This document shows, in pieces, positions 34,977 to 42,349 of a stretch of 55,737 bases of DNA (its first letter is position 1; each line of letters starts with the position of its first letter). The translations under genes were made by a program, and so were the position numbers. Below the pieces are notes generated by a model that ran no database searches, was not told the DNA's origin, and was given only the letters and a program-made list of their open reading frames with translations. This DNA is from an uncultured Caulobacterales bacterium (GTDB taxonomy: Bacteria > Pseudomonadota > Alphaproteobacteria > Caulobacterales > Caulobacteraceae). The DNA is taken from assembly GCA_903900155.1 (NCBI GenBank), contig CAIUMD010000059.1:1-55737 (forward strand), in the 5' to 3' direction.

Positions 34977-35270
34977 ATGAGCGAATGCCTGGACCGGCTG
35001 ATGGCAGACCTGGCGGCGACGCCAGCCGATGCGCGATTCGATAGCATGGAGGCCGAGGTCATTCGCAGAATCGTGGCCCTGCGAGAGGAGGCCCGCGTTC
35101 TGGCGGAGCTCCTACCGGTACGGGTCGCCTCGATCGTGCTGGCGCTGGCGATGGGCGTGACCACGGGCGCCGCGCTCGTCGCCTCGGCCGTGGTCACGCC
35201 GAGGCCCTATGCGGTGCTTTCCAGCGCCGGCCACTTCGCGCCGTCCACCCTTCTTGAGGGGCGAGACTGA
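34977..35270 (+). CDS. Small membrane protein, possible orphan anti-sigma-like anchor
   Basis: 97 residues from ATG 34977 (AAAGG site), or 102 from GTG 34962. A soluble N-terminal half (CLDRLMADLAATPADARFDSME) precedes one helix (VASIVLALAMGVTTGAALVA) and a tail ending in APSTLLEGRD. The layout resembles small proteins that accompany ECF sigma factors and CnrX-type metal sensors. No such partner is in the window, so this is a tentative comparison. Confidence 0.55.
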   Translation: MSECLDRLMADLAATPADARFDSMEAEVIRRIVALREEARVLAELLPVRVASIVLALAMGVTTGAALVASAVVTPRPYAVLSSAGHFAPSTLLEGRD

Positions 35271-35321
35271 GCAGGAGGCTCAGAGGCCCTCGAGACGTCG
35301 ATCACAGAGGAGGTTCTCAGG

Positions 35322-35519
35322 ATGTCAGTCATGGTGGTGATCGGGAGAATTTTCCTTGGGCTCGCGTTTCTGGCCCTCGTCACAGCGTGGGTCAGCGAGG
35401 TGCGCGGCGGGCCAGTCTTTGGTCTTTCCCAGCAGCATCTGTTTGGTGACGCCACGGTGATGGCCTTGCTGGGCATCGGAGCCATGGTTGACGCCTTCTG
35501 GCATGCCCGCAATCGCTAG
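35322..35519 (+). CDS. Small two-helix membrane protein
   Basis: 65 residues with two hydrophobic segments (IGRIFLGLAFLALVTAWV and ATVMALLGIGAMVDAFWHA) and a basic end. A GGAGG site lies at 35308-35312, nine bases before the ATG. Function unknown. It is the last small gene before the large epimerase-VKOR fusion. Confidence 0.6.
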   Translation: MSVMVVIGRIFLGLAFLALVTAWVSEVRGGPVFGLSQQHLFGDATVMALLGIGAMVDAFWHARNR

Positions 35520-35645
35520 CGCCGTCGCGCGGCGCCTAGCGCTGGGCGCGGCGGCGGAGAAACGACTTGATTCTGCTGGGTAGCCGCGGGTTCGCGCGTA
35601 TCCCCATAGAGCGAGTCCAGACGACTGAGGTGAAGGGAACGCACG

Positions 35646-38267
35646 ATGGCGGAACGCGAGCTCGTGCTGGTGACCGGCGGCAGCGGCTTCATCGGCAGCG
35701 CGGTGATCAAACGCCTGGCGCAGGACTACCAGGTGGTGGCGCTGGACCGCACCGGTCCGCCGGACCCCCCCGCCGAGGCCGACGCAGTCGACTTCGACCT
35801 CGGAACCGACGAGGGGGTCACCAAAGCCCTGGAGACGGTCCGCGCCCGCTTCGGCGGCCGGATCGCCTCTGTCGTCCACCTGGCCGCCTACTTCGATGTC
35901 TCCGGCAAGCCCAATCCGCTCTACGACAAGATCACCATCCAGGGGGCGCGACGTCTGATCGAGGGCCTCCAAGGGTTCGAGGTCGGCCAGTTCATCCTGG
36001 CGAGCACCATGCTGGTGCACCAGCCGACCGACCGACCAGACGAGACCATCAACGAGGACTCGCCCATCGCGCCGGGCTGGGCCTATCCGGAATCGAAGGT
36101 CAAGAGCGAAGCCCTGCTGCGCGAGGCGCACGGCGACATTCCCCTCGTGCTGCTGCGCATCGCCGGCGTCTACGACGACCTGGCCCACTCCCCCTTCGTC
36201 GCCGAACACGTGGCGCGCATCTACGAGCATCGGCTGACCGCCCACGTCTATCCGGGCATGCTCTGCGCCGGGCAGTCCTTCATCCATCTCGAGGACCTGG
36301 TCGACGCGATCGCCGAACTCGTCGCGCGCCGCGCCCAATTGCCGCCCGAGCTCCCTCTGTTGCTCGGCGAGCCGGAGGCGCTCGGCTATGGCGAGGTGCA
36401 GGACATCATCGGCCGGGCCCTGCACGGCGAGGACTGGGACACGGTGCGTATCCCCAAGCCTGTCGCCAAACTGGGCGCCTGGTTGCAGACTGCGGCGCTG
36501 GGCGACGAGGAATTCGTGAAGCCGTGGATGGTCGACCAGTCGAACGACCACTACGTGCTCGATATTTCCCGCGCCCGCACCCTGCTCGACTGGACGCCGC
36601 GGCACAGTCTGAGGGCCACCCTACCGAAGATCGTGGAAGCGCTGAAGCGCGATCCCAAGGGCTGGTACGAGACCAACGGCATGGATTCCGCGGCCGTGGC
36701 CTGGAACCGGCCGCATGGCGCGTCGCACGCGCCCGGCCAAGACGCCGCCGCGACCGCCGAACTGACCAAAATGACGCATCATCCCGAGCCGGCGCCTGCG
36801 GCAGACGCCGCGGCGGGCGGGCAGCACGCCACACACGGCGGCGGACACGACCACATCGCGATGATGGAAGCCGACGACCGCCGCGTCCGCTGGGCGCACT
36901 TCGCCAACATCGGCCTGGGCCTCTGGCTCGCCGCCAGCCCGTTCATCTACGACGGGCTGGGCGCGGCCGCGGCGAGCCCGCTAGTGCGGGCGGTGACCGA
37001 AGACCGCGCGCTGGCCAGCCTCGATGCGCGGGCCACCGCGCTCATCCTGAGCGATCTCCTGAGCGGCCTGGCGATCGCCGGCTTCGGGGCGCTTTCGCTA
37101 TCCAAGCGCACCGCCTGGTTCGCCCAATGGGCCAACACCTTCGTGGGCCTTTGGCTGCTCTTCGCGCCGATGCTGTTCTGGACGCCCAGCGCCGCGCAAT
37201 ACCTCAACGACACCCTGGTGGGCGTGCTGGTGATCGCCTTCTCGGTGCTGATCCCGATGATGCCGGGCATGAGCATGGCCGGGATGATGGACCCGAAGAA
37301 CATCCCGCCCGGCTGGACCTACTGTCCCTCCACCTGGGCGCAGCGCCTGCCGATCGCCCTGCTGGGCCTGATCGGCCTGCTGATCTCCCGCGTACTCACC
37401 GCCTATCAGCTCGGGCACATCGACGCGGTGTTCGAGCCTTTTTTCGGCGGCGATCCTGCGAATCTGAAGAACGGCACGGAGGAGATCATAACCTCCTCCG
37501 TCTCCAAGGCCTGGCCGGTCCCCGACGCAGGCCTGGGCGCGATCAGCTACACGCTCGAGATCTTGATGGCGGTCATGGGCGGGCGCGACCGCTGGCGGAC
37601 GATGCCGTGGATGGTGACCTTCTTCGGCATCCTGGTCATCCCGCTGGGTGTGGTCAGCATCTACTTCATCATCATCCAGCCGATCGTCATCGGCACCTGG
37701 TGCACGCTCTGCCTGCTGGCGGCGCTGGCGATGCTGGTCATGATCCCGTTCGCGCTGGATGAGGTGATCGCCATGGGACAATACCTCTGGTGGGTGCATT
37801 GCACCGGCAAGCCGGTGATCCGCACCTTCTTCCAGGGCGGCCCCGTGGACTCCGGCGAGGTGGACGACGCCGACGCGCTGGCGAGCCCCAGCGCCTTCTG
37901 GAAGGATTCGATCCGGGGGATGACCCTGCCCTGGACACTTGCGGTCAGCGTCGCCGTCGGCGGCCTCCTGATGCTGACGCGGGTCGTGTTCGGAGCCTCC
38001 GGCGAGATGGCCAACAGTGACCACGTCGTGGGCGCCCTCGTGATCACCGTCGCAATCATCGCCACCTCGGAGGTCGCCCGCGCGCTCCGGCTGGTGAACG
38101 CGGCGCTGGGCCTTTGGCTCGTCGCGGCGCCCTTCCTGCTGAGCGGCGACACGCCGGTGGGCCGCATCGTCAGCATCGCCCTAGGGCTCGCGCTCGTCGC
38201 GCTCAGCCTGCCGCGCGGGCGTCGCAGTCGCGAGCACTATGCGAGCTGGGACAGGCTGGTGCTGTGA
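35646..38267 (+). CDS. Epimerase-SPW-VKOR-SPW multidomain membrane protein
   Basis: 873 residues in one frame. About 1-345 is an NAD-dependent epimerase/SDR domain: GGSGFIGSAV at 11-20, catalytic Tyr147/Lys151 in YPESK. A His-rich linker (HATHGGGHDH, about 393-402) leads to a first SPW repeat region (HFANIGLGLWLAASPF near 416, WANTFVGLWLLFAPMLFW near 495). Then comes a VKOR-like four-helix bundle (about 555-720) with CXXC Cys686/Cys689 in GTWCTLC. A final SPW repeat (LVNAALGLWLVAAPFLL) lies near 812. The loop cysteines of classical VKOR are missing; only Cys560 is nearby. GTGA overlap couples it to a DsbA-like gene, suggesting that VKOR reoxidises that partner. What the epimerase acts on is unknown. 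Confidence 0.88.
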   Translation: MAERELVLVTGGSGFIGSAVIKRLAQDYQVVALDRTGPPDPPAEADAVDFDLGTDEGVTKALETVRARFGGRIASVVHLAAYFDVSGKPNPLYDKITIQGARRLIEGLQGFEVGQFILASTMLVHQPTDRPDETINEDSPIAPGWAYPESKVKSEALLREAHGDIPLVLLRIAGVYDDLAHSPFVAEHVARIYEHRLTAHVYPGMLCAGQSFIHLEDLVDAIAELVARRAQLPPELPLLLGEPEALGYGEVQDIIGRALHGEDWDTVRIPKPVAKLGAWLQTAALGDEEFVKPWMVDQSNDHYVLDISRARTLLDWTPRHSLRATLPKIVEALKRDPKGWYETNGMDSAAVAWNRPHGASHAPGQDAAATAELTKMTHHPEPAPAADAAAGGQHATHGGGHDHIAMMEADDRRVRWAHFANIGLGLWLAASPFIYDGLGAAAASPLVRAVTEDRALASLDARATALILSDLLSGLAIAGFGALSLSKRTAWFAQWANTFVGLWLLFAPMLFWTPSAAQYLNDTLVGVLVIAFSVLIPMMPGMSMAGMMDPKNIPPGWTYCPSTWAQRLPIALLGLIGLLISRVLTAYQLGHIDAVFEPFFGGDPANLKNGTEEIITSSVSKAWPVPDAGLGAISYTLEILMAVMGGRDRWRTMPWMVTFFGILVIPLGVVSIYFIIIQPIVIGTWCTLCLLAALAMLVMIPFALDEVIAMGQYLWWVHCTGKPVIRTFFQGGPVDSGEVDDADALASPSAFWKDSIRGMTLPWTLAVSVAVGGLLMLTRVVFGASGEMANSDHVVGALVITVAIIATSEVARALRLVNAALGLWLVAAPFLLSGDTPVGRIVSIALGLALVALSLPRGRRSREHYASWDRLVL

Positions 38268-38974
38268 ACCCCAGTCAGCCGCGGGTCACCCGGCCCGGAG
38301 GCTTCCCGAGAAGCGGCCCCCGACAGTTAGATCGGCGCGCGTGGCTCGGCCTCGGCGCCGCCGGCCTGCTGGGATGGGGCGTGTCGGCGTGGCTGCGGCG
38401 CCAGGGGGCGCCGCCGCAGCGGCTCGGCGACACGCCCGTCTTCCGCCAAGTGGTCGACGACCCCGGCTCACCTCGGATTGGACCGGCGACGGCGAGCGTG
38501 ACCGTCGTGATCTTCACCGACTACCAGTGTCCGGTCTGTCGTCGCACGGACGCCGCCCTCGGCCGACTGATGGCGCAAGATCCGCAGGTCGCCGTCATCT
38601 ACAAGGATTGGCCGATCCTCGGAGAAGCCTCCCAGGCGGCCGCACAGGTCGCCTTGGCCGCCGTGCGGCAGGGACGCTATGCCGAGGTCCATGCCGCCCT
38701 GATGGCGAGCCGGGGCGCATTGTCGGCCGATCGCATCCGCGCCGCCGCCGTGTCGGTCGGCGTCGACTGGTCGCGCCTCGAGGCCGATCGGCGCCGCGAG
38801 GCCGCGCAGATCGAGGCGCAGCTCAGCCGCCATGCGCTGCAGGCCTTCGCGCTGGGTCTTGAGGGAACGCCGGCCTACCTCGTGGGGCGGCAGCTCGTTC
38901 GCGGCGGACTGGACGATGGCGCCTTGCGCCGGTTGGTGAAAATCGCCCGCGTCGACCGGAGCCGGCGCGGATGA
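38264..38974 (+). CDS. DsbA-family thioredoxin-fold protein, VKOR partner
   Basis: 236 residues from GTG 38264, overlapping the fusion's stop by four bases. A basic N-terminus with LDRRAWLGLGAAGLLGWGVSA looks like a signal-anchor or Tat-like segment. The thioredoxin fold has TDYQCPVCRRTD (Cys89/Cys92) and the cis-Pro loop GLEGTPAYLVG. Bacterial VKOR proteins replace DsbB in oxidising DsbA-like proteins, and translational coupling supports such a pair here. It differs from the first DsbA-like protein (22576) in active-site dipeptide (PV against PY) and anchor. Confidence 0.9.
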   Translation: MNPSQPRVTRPGGFPRSGPRQLDRRAWLGLGAAGLLGWGVSAWLRRQGAPPQRLGDTPVFRQVVDDPGSPRIGPATASVTVVIFTDYQCPVCRRTDAALGRLMAQDPQVAVIYKDWPILGEASQAAAQVALAAVRQGRYAEVHAALMASRGALSADRIRAAAVSVGVDWSRLEADRRREAAQIEAQLSRHALQAFALGLEGTPAYLVGRQLVRGGLDDGALRRLVKIARVDRSRRG

Positions 38975-39118
38975 GGCGCTGGCGAGCTCGCCTTCGATAC
39001 GGAAAGCGGCGTCCTTCGCTTAAAGATGACCCCTGCTGGCGTCCCCGCCGCCCGCGTGGACCGGCGCCGGATCATTCGCCCTTCTCACCCCCGCGTCCGC
39101 CAACCCACTGGTCGCTAG

Positions 39119-39147
39119 GTCACTAGAGGCCTTGGTCCTCTAGTGAC
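39119..39147. repeat. Perfect 11-bp inverted repeat
   Basis: GTCACTAGAGG (39119-39129), a 7-base loop, then CCTCTAGTGAC (39137-39147). No T-run follows, so it is not a standard terminator. It sits between the DsbA-like gene and the iron-permease promoter. Possible roles are a bidirectional hairpin, an operator or a recombination site. Confidence 0.85.
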
Positions 39148-39161
39148 TGGAGGCCCCAGGC

Positions 39162-39190
39162 TGATAATTGAGAACAATTCCTATTCGCAT
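39162..39190 (+). promoter_or_regulatory. Fur-like box upstream of iron permease
   Basis: TGATAATTGAGAACAATTCC followed by TATTCGCAT, ending 12 bases before the ATG. The pattern TTGAGAA-N-AATTC...TTCGCAT fits alphaproteobacterial Fur sites and is AT-rich in a GC-rich genome. It would repress the FTR1-type permease when iron is plentiful. Confidence 0.65.
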
Positions 39191-39202
39191 ATCGGACCGC
39201 TC

Positions 39203-41134
39203 ATGACGCTCGCCATTCGTTTCCTCGCCTTGCTGATCGGCATCGCGGCATTGATCGTTCCAGCGAGCAGCGCTGCCGAAGAAAGCGCACCCTCCTCGCA
39301 GGTAGCATGGCGTCTGCTCGACTACTTGGCCGTCGACTATGCAGGCGCCGTTCGAGACGGCAGGGTGGTCAGTCCATCCGAGTACGCCGAGATGCGCGAG
39401 TTCTCCGCATCCGTGCATGATCGGATCGCAGGCCTGCCCGCGACACCGGCCAAGTCGAAGCTGGTGTCGGAGGCCGGGAGCCTGGTCGGAGCCATCGAAG
39501 CCAAGGCCAGCGCGGCGGACGTGGCCGCGCGAGCTCACAAGCTGGGCGCGGAGCTGCTGTCGGCCTATCCGACGCCGCTTGCCCCGACCAAGGTCCCCGA
39601 TCTTGCGCGCGGCGCGGCGCTTTATGCCGAGCAGTGCGCTGCCTGCCACGGCGCGGGCGGGCTCGGCGACGGCCCCAACGCCAGAACACTCGATCCGCGC
39701 CCGGTGGCCTTTGCCGAGGTGGCGCGCGCGCGGCAACGCAGCCTGTTCGGACTCTACCAGGTGATCGGCCAGGGCCTGGATGGCACAGCCATGCCGAGTT
39801 TCGCTCATCTCTCGTCCGACGATCGCTGGGCCCTGGCCTTCTATGTGGGCAGGTTCGCGTTCGATGAACAGGCGGCCCGGGCCGGTGAGCGACTCTGGGC
39901 CTCGGACGCGCAGATTCGCGCCCGGTTCCCAAACCTTCAGGCTTTGACGCAGACGTCGCCCCTGGCGCTCGCCGCGGAACTCGGCGAGCCGAAGACGACG
40001 CAGCTGGTGGCCTATCTGCGCCGGCACCCGGAAGCGACCACGCCGCAGGCGGCTGGAAGTCTGGCGATAGCTCGCGCCAAATTGGCGCAGAGCCTGGCCC
40101 GCTACGAGGCGGGAGATCATAAGGCCGCCGAGGAACTGGCGCTGGCCGCCTATCTCGATGGGTTTGAGCCTGTCGAGCCGTCCCTCACGGCCCGCGACGC
40201 GGCGCTGATGACGCGGGTGGAGGGCGGCATGGGCGACCTCCGCGCCGCGATCTCCAGGCAAGCGCCTGCGGCTGACGTGCGCGCGCAGGTCAATCGTCTC
40301 TACGCCCTGCTGGACGTGGCGGAACGCGCCCTGGCGCCCGGCGAAGCGAGCGCCGCCTCGAGCTTCGCCGGCGCCTTCACGATTCTGCTGCGAGAGGGGC
40401 TCGAAGCCCTCCTGATCGTCGTCGCCATGATCGCCTTCCTGCGCAAGGCGGAGCGGCGGGACGTGCTGCCCTACGTCCACGGCGGCTGGGTCTCGGCGCT
40501 CGCGGCCGGCGGCCTCACCTGGGCGGCGGCGACCTACCTAATCTCGATCAGCGGCGCCAGCCGTGAGCTCACTGAAGGATTCGGCTCCCTACTCTCGGCG
40601 GCCGTGCTGATCTCGGTTGGCGTGTGGATGCACGGCAAGGGTCAGGCCGACGCCTGGCAGACCTACATCAAGGAGAAGCTCGCCGCGGCGCTGTCGAAGC
40701 GATCGGCGTGGTTCCTGTTCCTGCTGGCGTTCGTCGTCGTCTACCGCGAGGTTTTCGAGACGATTCTGTTCTACGCGGCGATGTGGGCCCAGGGCGCTCG
40801 GGCGGCGATCCTGGCCGGCGCCGGCACGGCCGTCGCCGCGCTGGGCCTGATCGCTTGGGCCCTCTTGAGCTACAGTAAGCGGCTGCCGATCTCTCAGTTC
40901 TTCAGCTACAGCTCAATGCTCATCTCGGCCCTGGCGGTGGTGCTGGCCGGCAAGGGCGTCGCCGCGCTGCAGGAGACCGGACTAATCGACATCCAGCCAC
41001 TCGCGGCGGTCCCGCGCGTGGAGTTGCTGGGAGTCTTTCCCACCCTCGAGGGGATTGGCGCCCAGATCGCCACCCTGCTCATGATCCTGCTCGGCTTCTG
41101 GCTTAGTGGCCGCCGGGCTGCGGCCAGAACCTAG
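39203..41134 (+). CDS. Cytochrome c-FTR1 family iron permease
   Basis: 643 residues from ATG 39203. Signal peptide ends at PASSAAE. The periplasmic part includes a cytochrome c domain with CAACH (Cys145-His149) and an axial-Met candidate in GTAMPSF. A helical segment follows, then a seven-helix FTR1 permease from about residue 385 with both REXXE iron motifs: REGLE (397-401) and REVFE (515-519). FTR1/EfeU imports Fe(III) after Fe(II) oxidation; here the haem domain may accept the electron in place of an EfeO/B or copper oxidase partner. Mechanism is inference. The gene is monocistronic behind a Fur-like box. Confidence 0.92.
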   Translation: MTLAIRFLALLIGIAALIVPASSAAEESAPSSQVAWRLLDYLAVDYAGAVRDGRVVSPSEYAEMREFSASVHDRIAGLPATPAKSKLVSEAGSLVGAIEAKASAADVAARAHKLGAELLSAYPTPLAPTKVPDLARGAALYAEQCAACHGAGGLGDGPNARTLDPRPVAFAEVARARQRSLFGLYQVIGQGLDGTAMPSFAHLSSDDRWALAFYVGRFAFDEQAARAGERLWASDAQIRARFPNLQALTQTSPLALAAELGEPKTTQLVAYLRRHPEATTPQAAGSLAIARAKLAQSLARYEAGDHKAAEELALAAYLDGFEPVEPSLTARDAALMTRVEGGMGDLRAAISRQAPAADVRAQVNRLYALLDVAERALAPGEASAASSFAGAFTILLREGLEALLIVVAMIAFLRKAERRDVLPYVHGGWVSALAAGGLTWAAATYLISISGASRELTEGFGSLLSAAVLISVGVWMHGKGQADAWQTYIKEKLAAALSKRSAWFLFLLAFVVVYREVFETILFYAAMWAQGARAAILAGAGTAVAALGLIAWALLSYSKRLPISQFFSYSSMLISALAVVLAGKGVAALQETGLIDIQPLAAVPRVELLGVFPTLEGIGAQIATLLMILLGFWLSGRRAAART

Positions 41135-41643
41135 CGGCGGACCCGCAAGAGCTCCAATTTCGCCAGGGCCTCCGGGCCGGGGCTGAGTTTCATTGTTCGG
41201 CCCTGAGGTTCAGGTGCATGCCCATGCTTACAACCCTTGCGCCAGAGATCGCCAAGCGGAAGTTGTGACCATGCGGATAACTCAGGAAGGTGAGCACTTG
41301 AGGCCTCCGATGCCCCTAAACCTGGTTATCGGGCTTTAACCATATAATAAAGGCGGCGTTTTTTGAGGTATGAATGGCTAAGCTTAGGGGCGCTCGTTAG
41401 CGGTTGGCAGCGATGCTCGCCCCGTTTCGGTCATAATGTCTTCGGACAACCGGCGTTCTGCTGAATCGGAGCAATCCGGCGCCGCGCTTTGCCCGTCGCT
41501 TCAAGCTTTGCAGTGGGCTTTTGTGGATAAAAACGCACCTAATGGGCGTTTATGGGCACAAGGGGCCTTGACCACCCGCATTTTGCGACTCAATCCTGGG
41601 TAGCCCGAGATGTTCGGGGCTACGCTCAGGAAAGCGCTCGACG
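41135..41643. other. Leader region of the trb cluster, no gene seen
   Basis: About 500 bases, less GC-rich than the flanks, with no convincing coding frame. It holds a small hairpin (TGGTTA-N8-TAACCA, 41323-41342) and a long symmetric dyad at 41521-41561. An AGGAAAG ribosome site precedes trbC. trbB, the usual first gene of such clusters, is absent. Confidence 0.6.
41521..41561. promoter_or_regulatory. Symmetric dyad upstream of trbC
   Basis: TTGTG-N5-AAACGC-N9-GCGTTT-N5-CACAA. Two nested inverted repeats share exactly one centre (41541) with equal spacers on both sides. This is a good candidate operator for regulating the conjugation operon. Confidence 0.6.
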
Positions 41644-41991
41644 ATGGGCTTCATTCCATTCACCGCGGCCGAGGGCCGCCGCAATCGACGAATGGCGGTC
41701 ATGGTCGCCGGCGTTGCGATGCTGGTCGCCAGCCCGGCGTGGGCGGCGGGCGGCGGCACCGCGATGCCCTGGGAGACGCCGCTCGAGACGATCATGCAGT
41801 CGCTGTCCGGGCCGGTGGCCAAGGCGGTCGGCATCATCGCCATCGTGCTGACCGGTCTGGGCTTCGCCTTCTCGGAGGGCGGATCGGTGTTGCGTCGGGG
41901 CATCGGGATCGTGTTCGGCCTGGCTATCGCCTTCACCGCGACGACCTTCATCACGTCGTTCTTCAACATGACCGCCGGAGCGGCGTTCTGA
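41644..41991 (+). CDS. trbC: Conjugal pilin TrbC (VirB2 family)
   Basis: 115 residues. A basic start leads to a long signal peptide cut near PAWAAGGG, and the mature pilin of about 80 residues has two helices (AKAVGIIAIVLTGLGFAF and GIGIVFGLAIAFTATTFI). Length and hydrophobic profile match TrbC/VirB2, the major subunit of the conjugative pilus. It is the first gene of the cluster, and its stop overlaps the trbD start (TGATG). Confidence 0.9.
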   Translation: MGFIPFTAAEGRRNRRMAVMVAGVAMLVASPAWAAGGGTAMPWETPLETIMQSLSGPVAKAVGIIAIVLTGLGFAFSEGGSVLRRGIGIVFGLAIAFTATTFITSFFNMTAGAAF

Positions 41992-42254
41992 TGAGCTCGC
42001 GCGTGGACGGGTTCGAGATCGGCTTCCACAGCTCGCTGGCCGAGCCGGTGACCATCGCCGGCGTGCCACGCATGATCGCGGTCCTCAACGGCACGCTCAC
42101 CGCCGTTCTTGCGCTCGGCCTGCAAGTTCCGCTGATCGGCATGCCCCTCGGCCTCGCGATCCACGCCGTCTGCTACTGGCTCAACAAGCGCGACCCCTAC
42201 TTCTTCGACGCCCTCGGACGGCACATCCGCCAGCGACCGTACCTGGACGCCTGA
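41991..42254 (+). CDS. trbD: Conjugal transfer protein TrbD (VirB3 family)
   Basis: 87 residues from ATG 41991. EIGFHSSLAEPVTIAGVPRM is the TrbD/VirB3 opening, then one or two helices (VLALGLQVPLIGMPLGLAIHAV) and a C-terminal RDPYFFDALGRHIRQR. VirB3-type proteins help place the pilin and associate with the VirB4 ATPase. A 95-base gap before trbE holds no gene. Confidence 0.9.
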   Translation: MSSRVDGFEIGFHSSLAEPVTIAGVPRMIAVLNGTLTAVLALGLQVPLIGMPLGLAIHAVCYWLNKRDPYFFDALGRHIRQRPYLDA

Positions 42255-42349
42255 TGGCTCACCGCCCCTCCCCTCTCCCGTTCCTACGTCCGGACTCGCC
42301 GCCACGGCGATCGGCGCAGATCTGCTGACCGCAAGGCCTTGAGGCCCCG

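Noticed and set aside
35567..37762. 731-residue frame overlapping the epimerase-VKOR fusion
   Set aside because: Arg/Pro/Gly-rich frame-shifted reading with no domain; the main frame carries all motifs.
39119..39147. Rho-independent terminator
   Set aside because: The hairpin is not followed by a T-run on either strand, so it is listed as an inverted repeat only.
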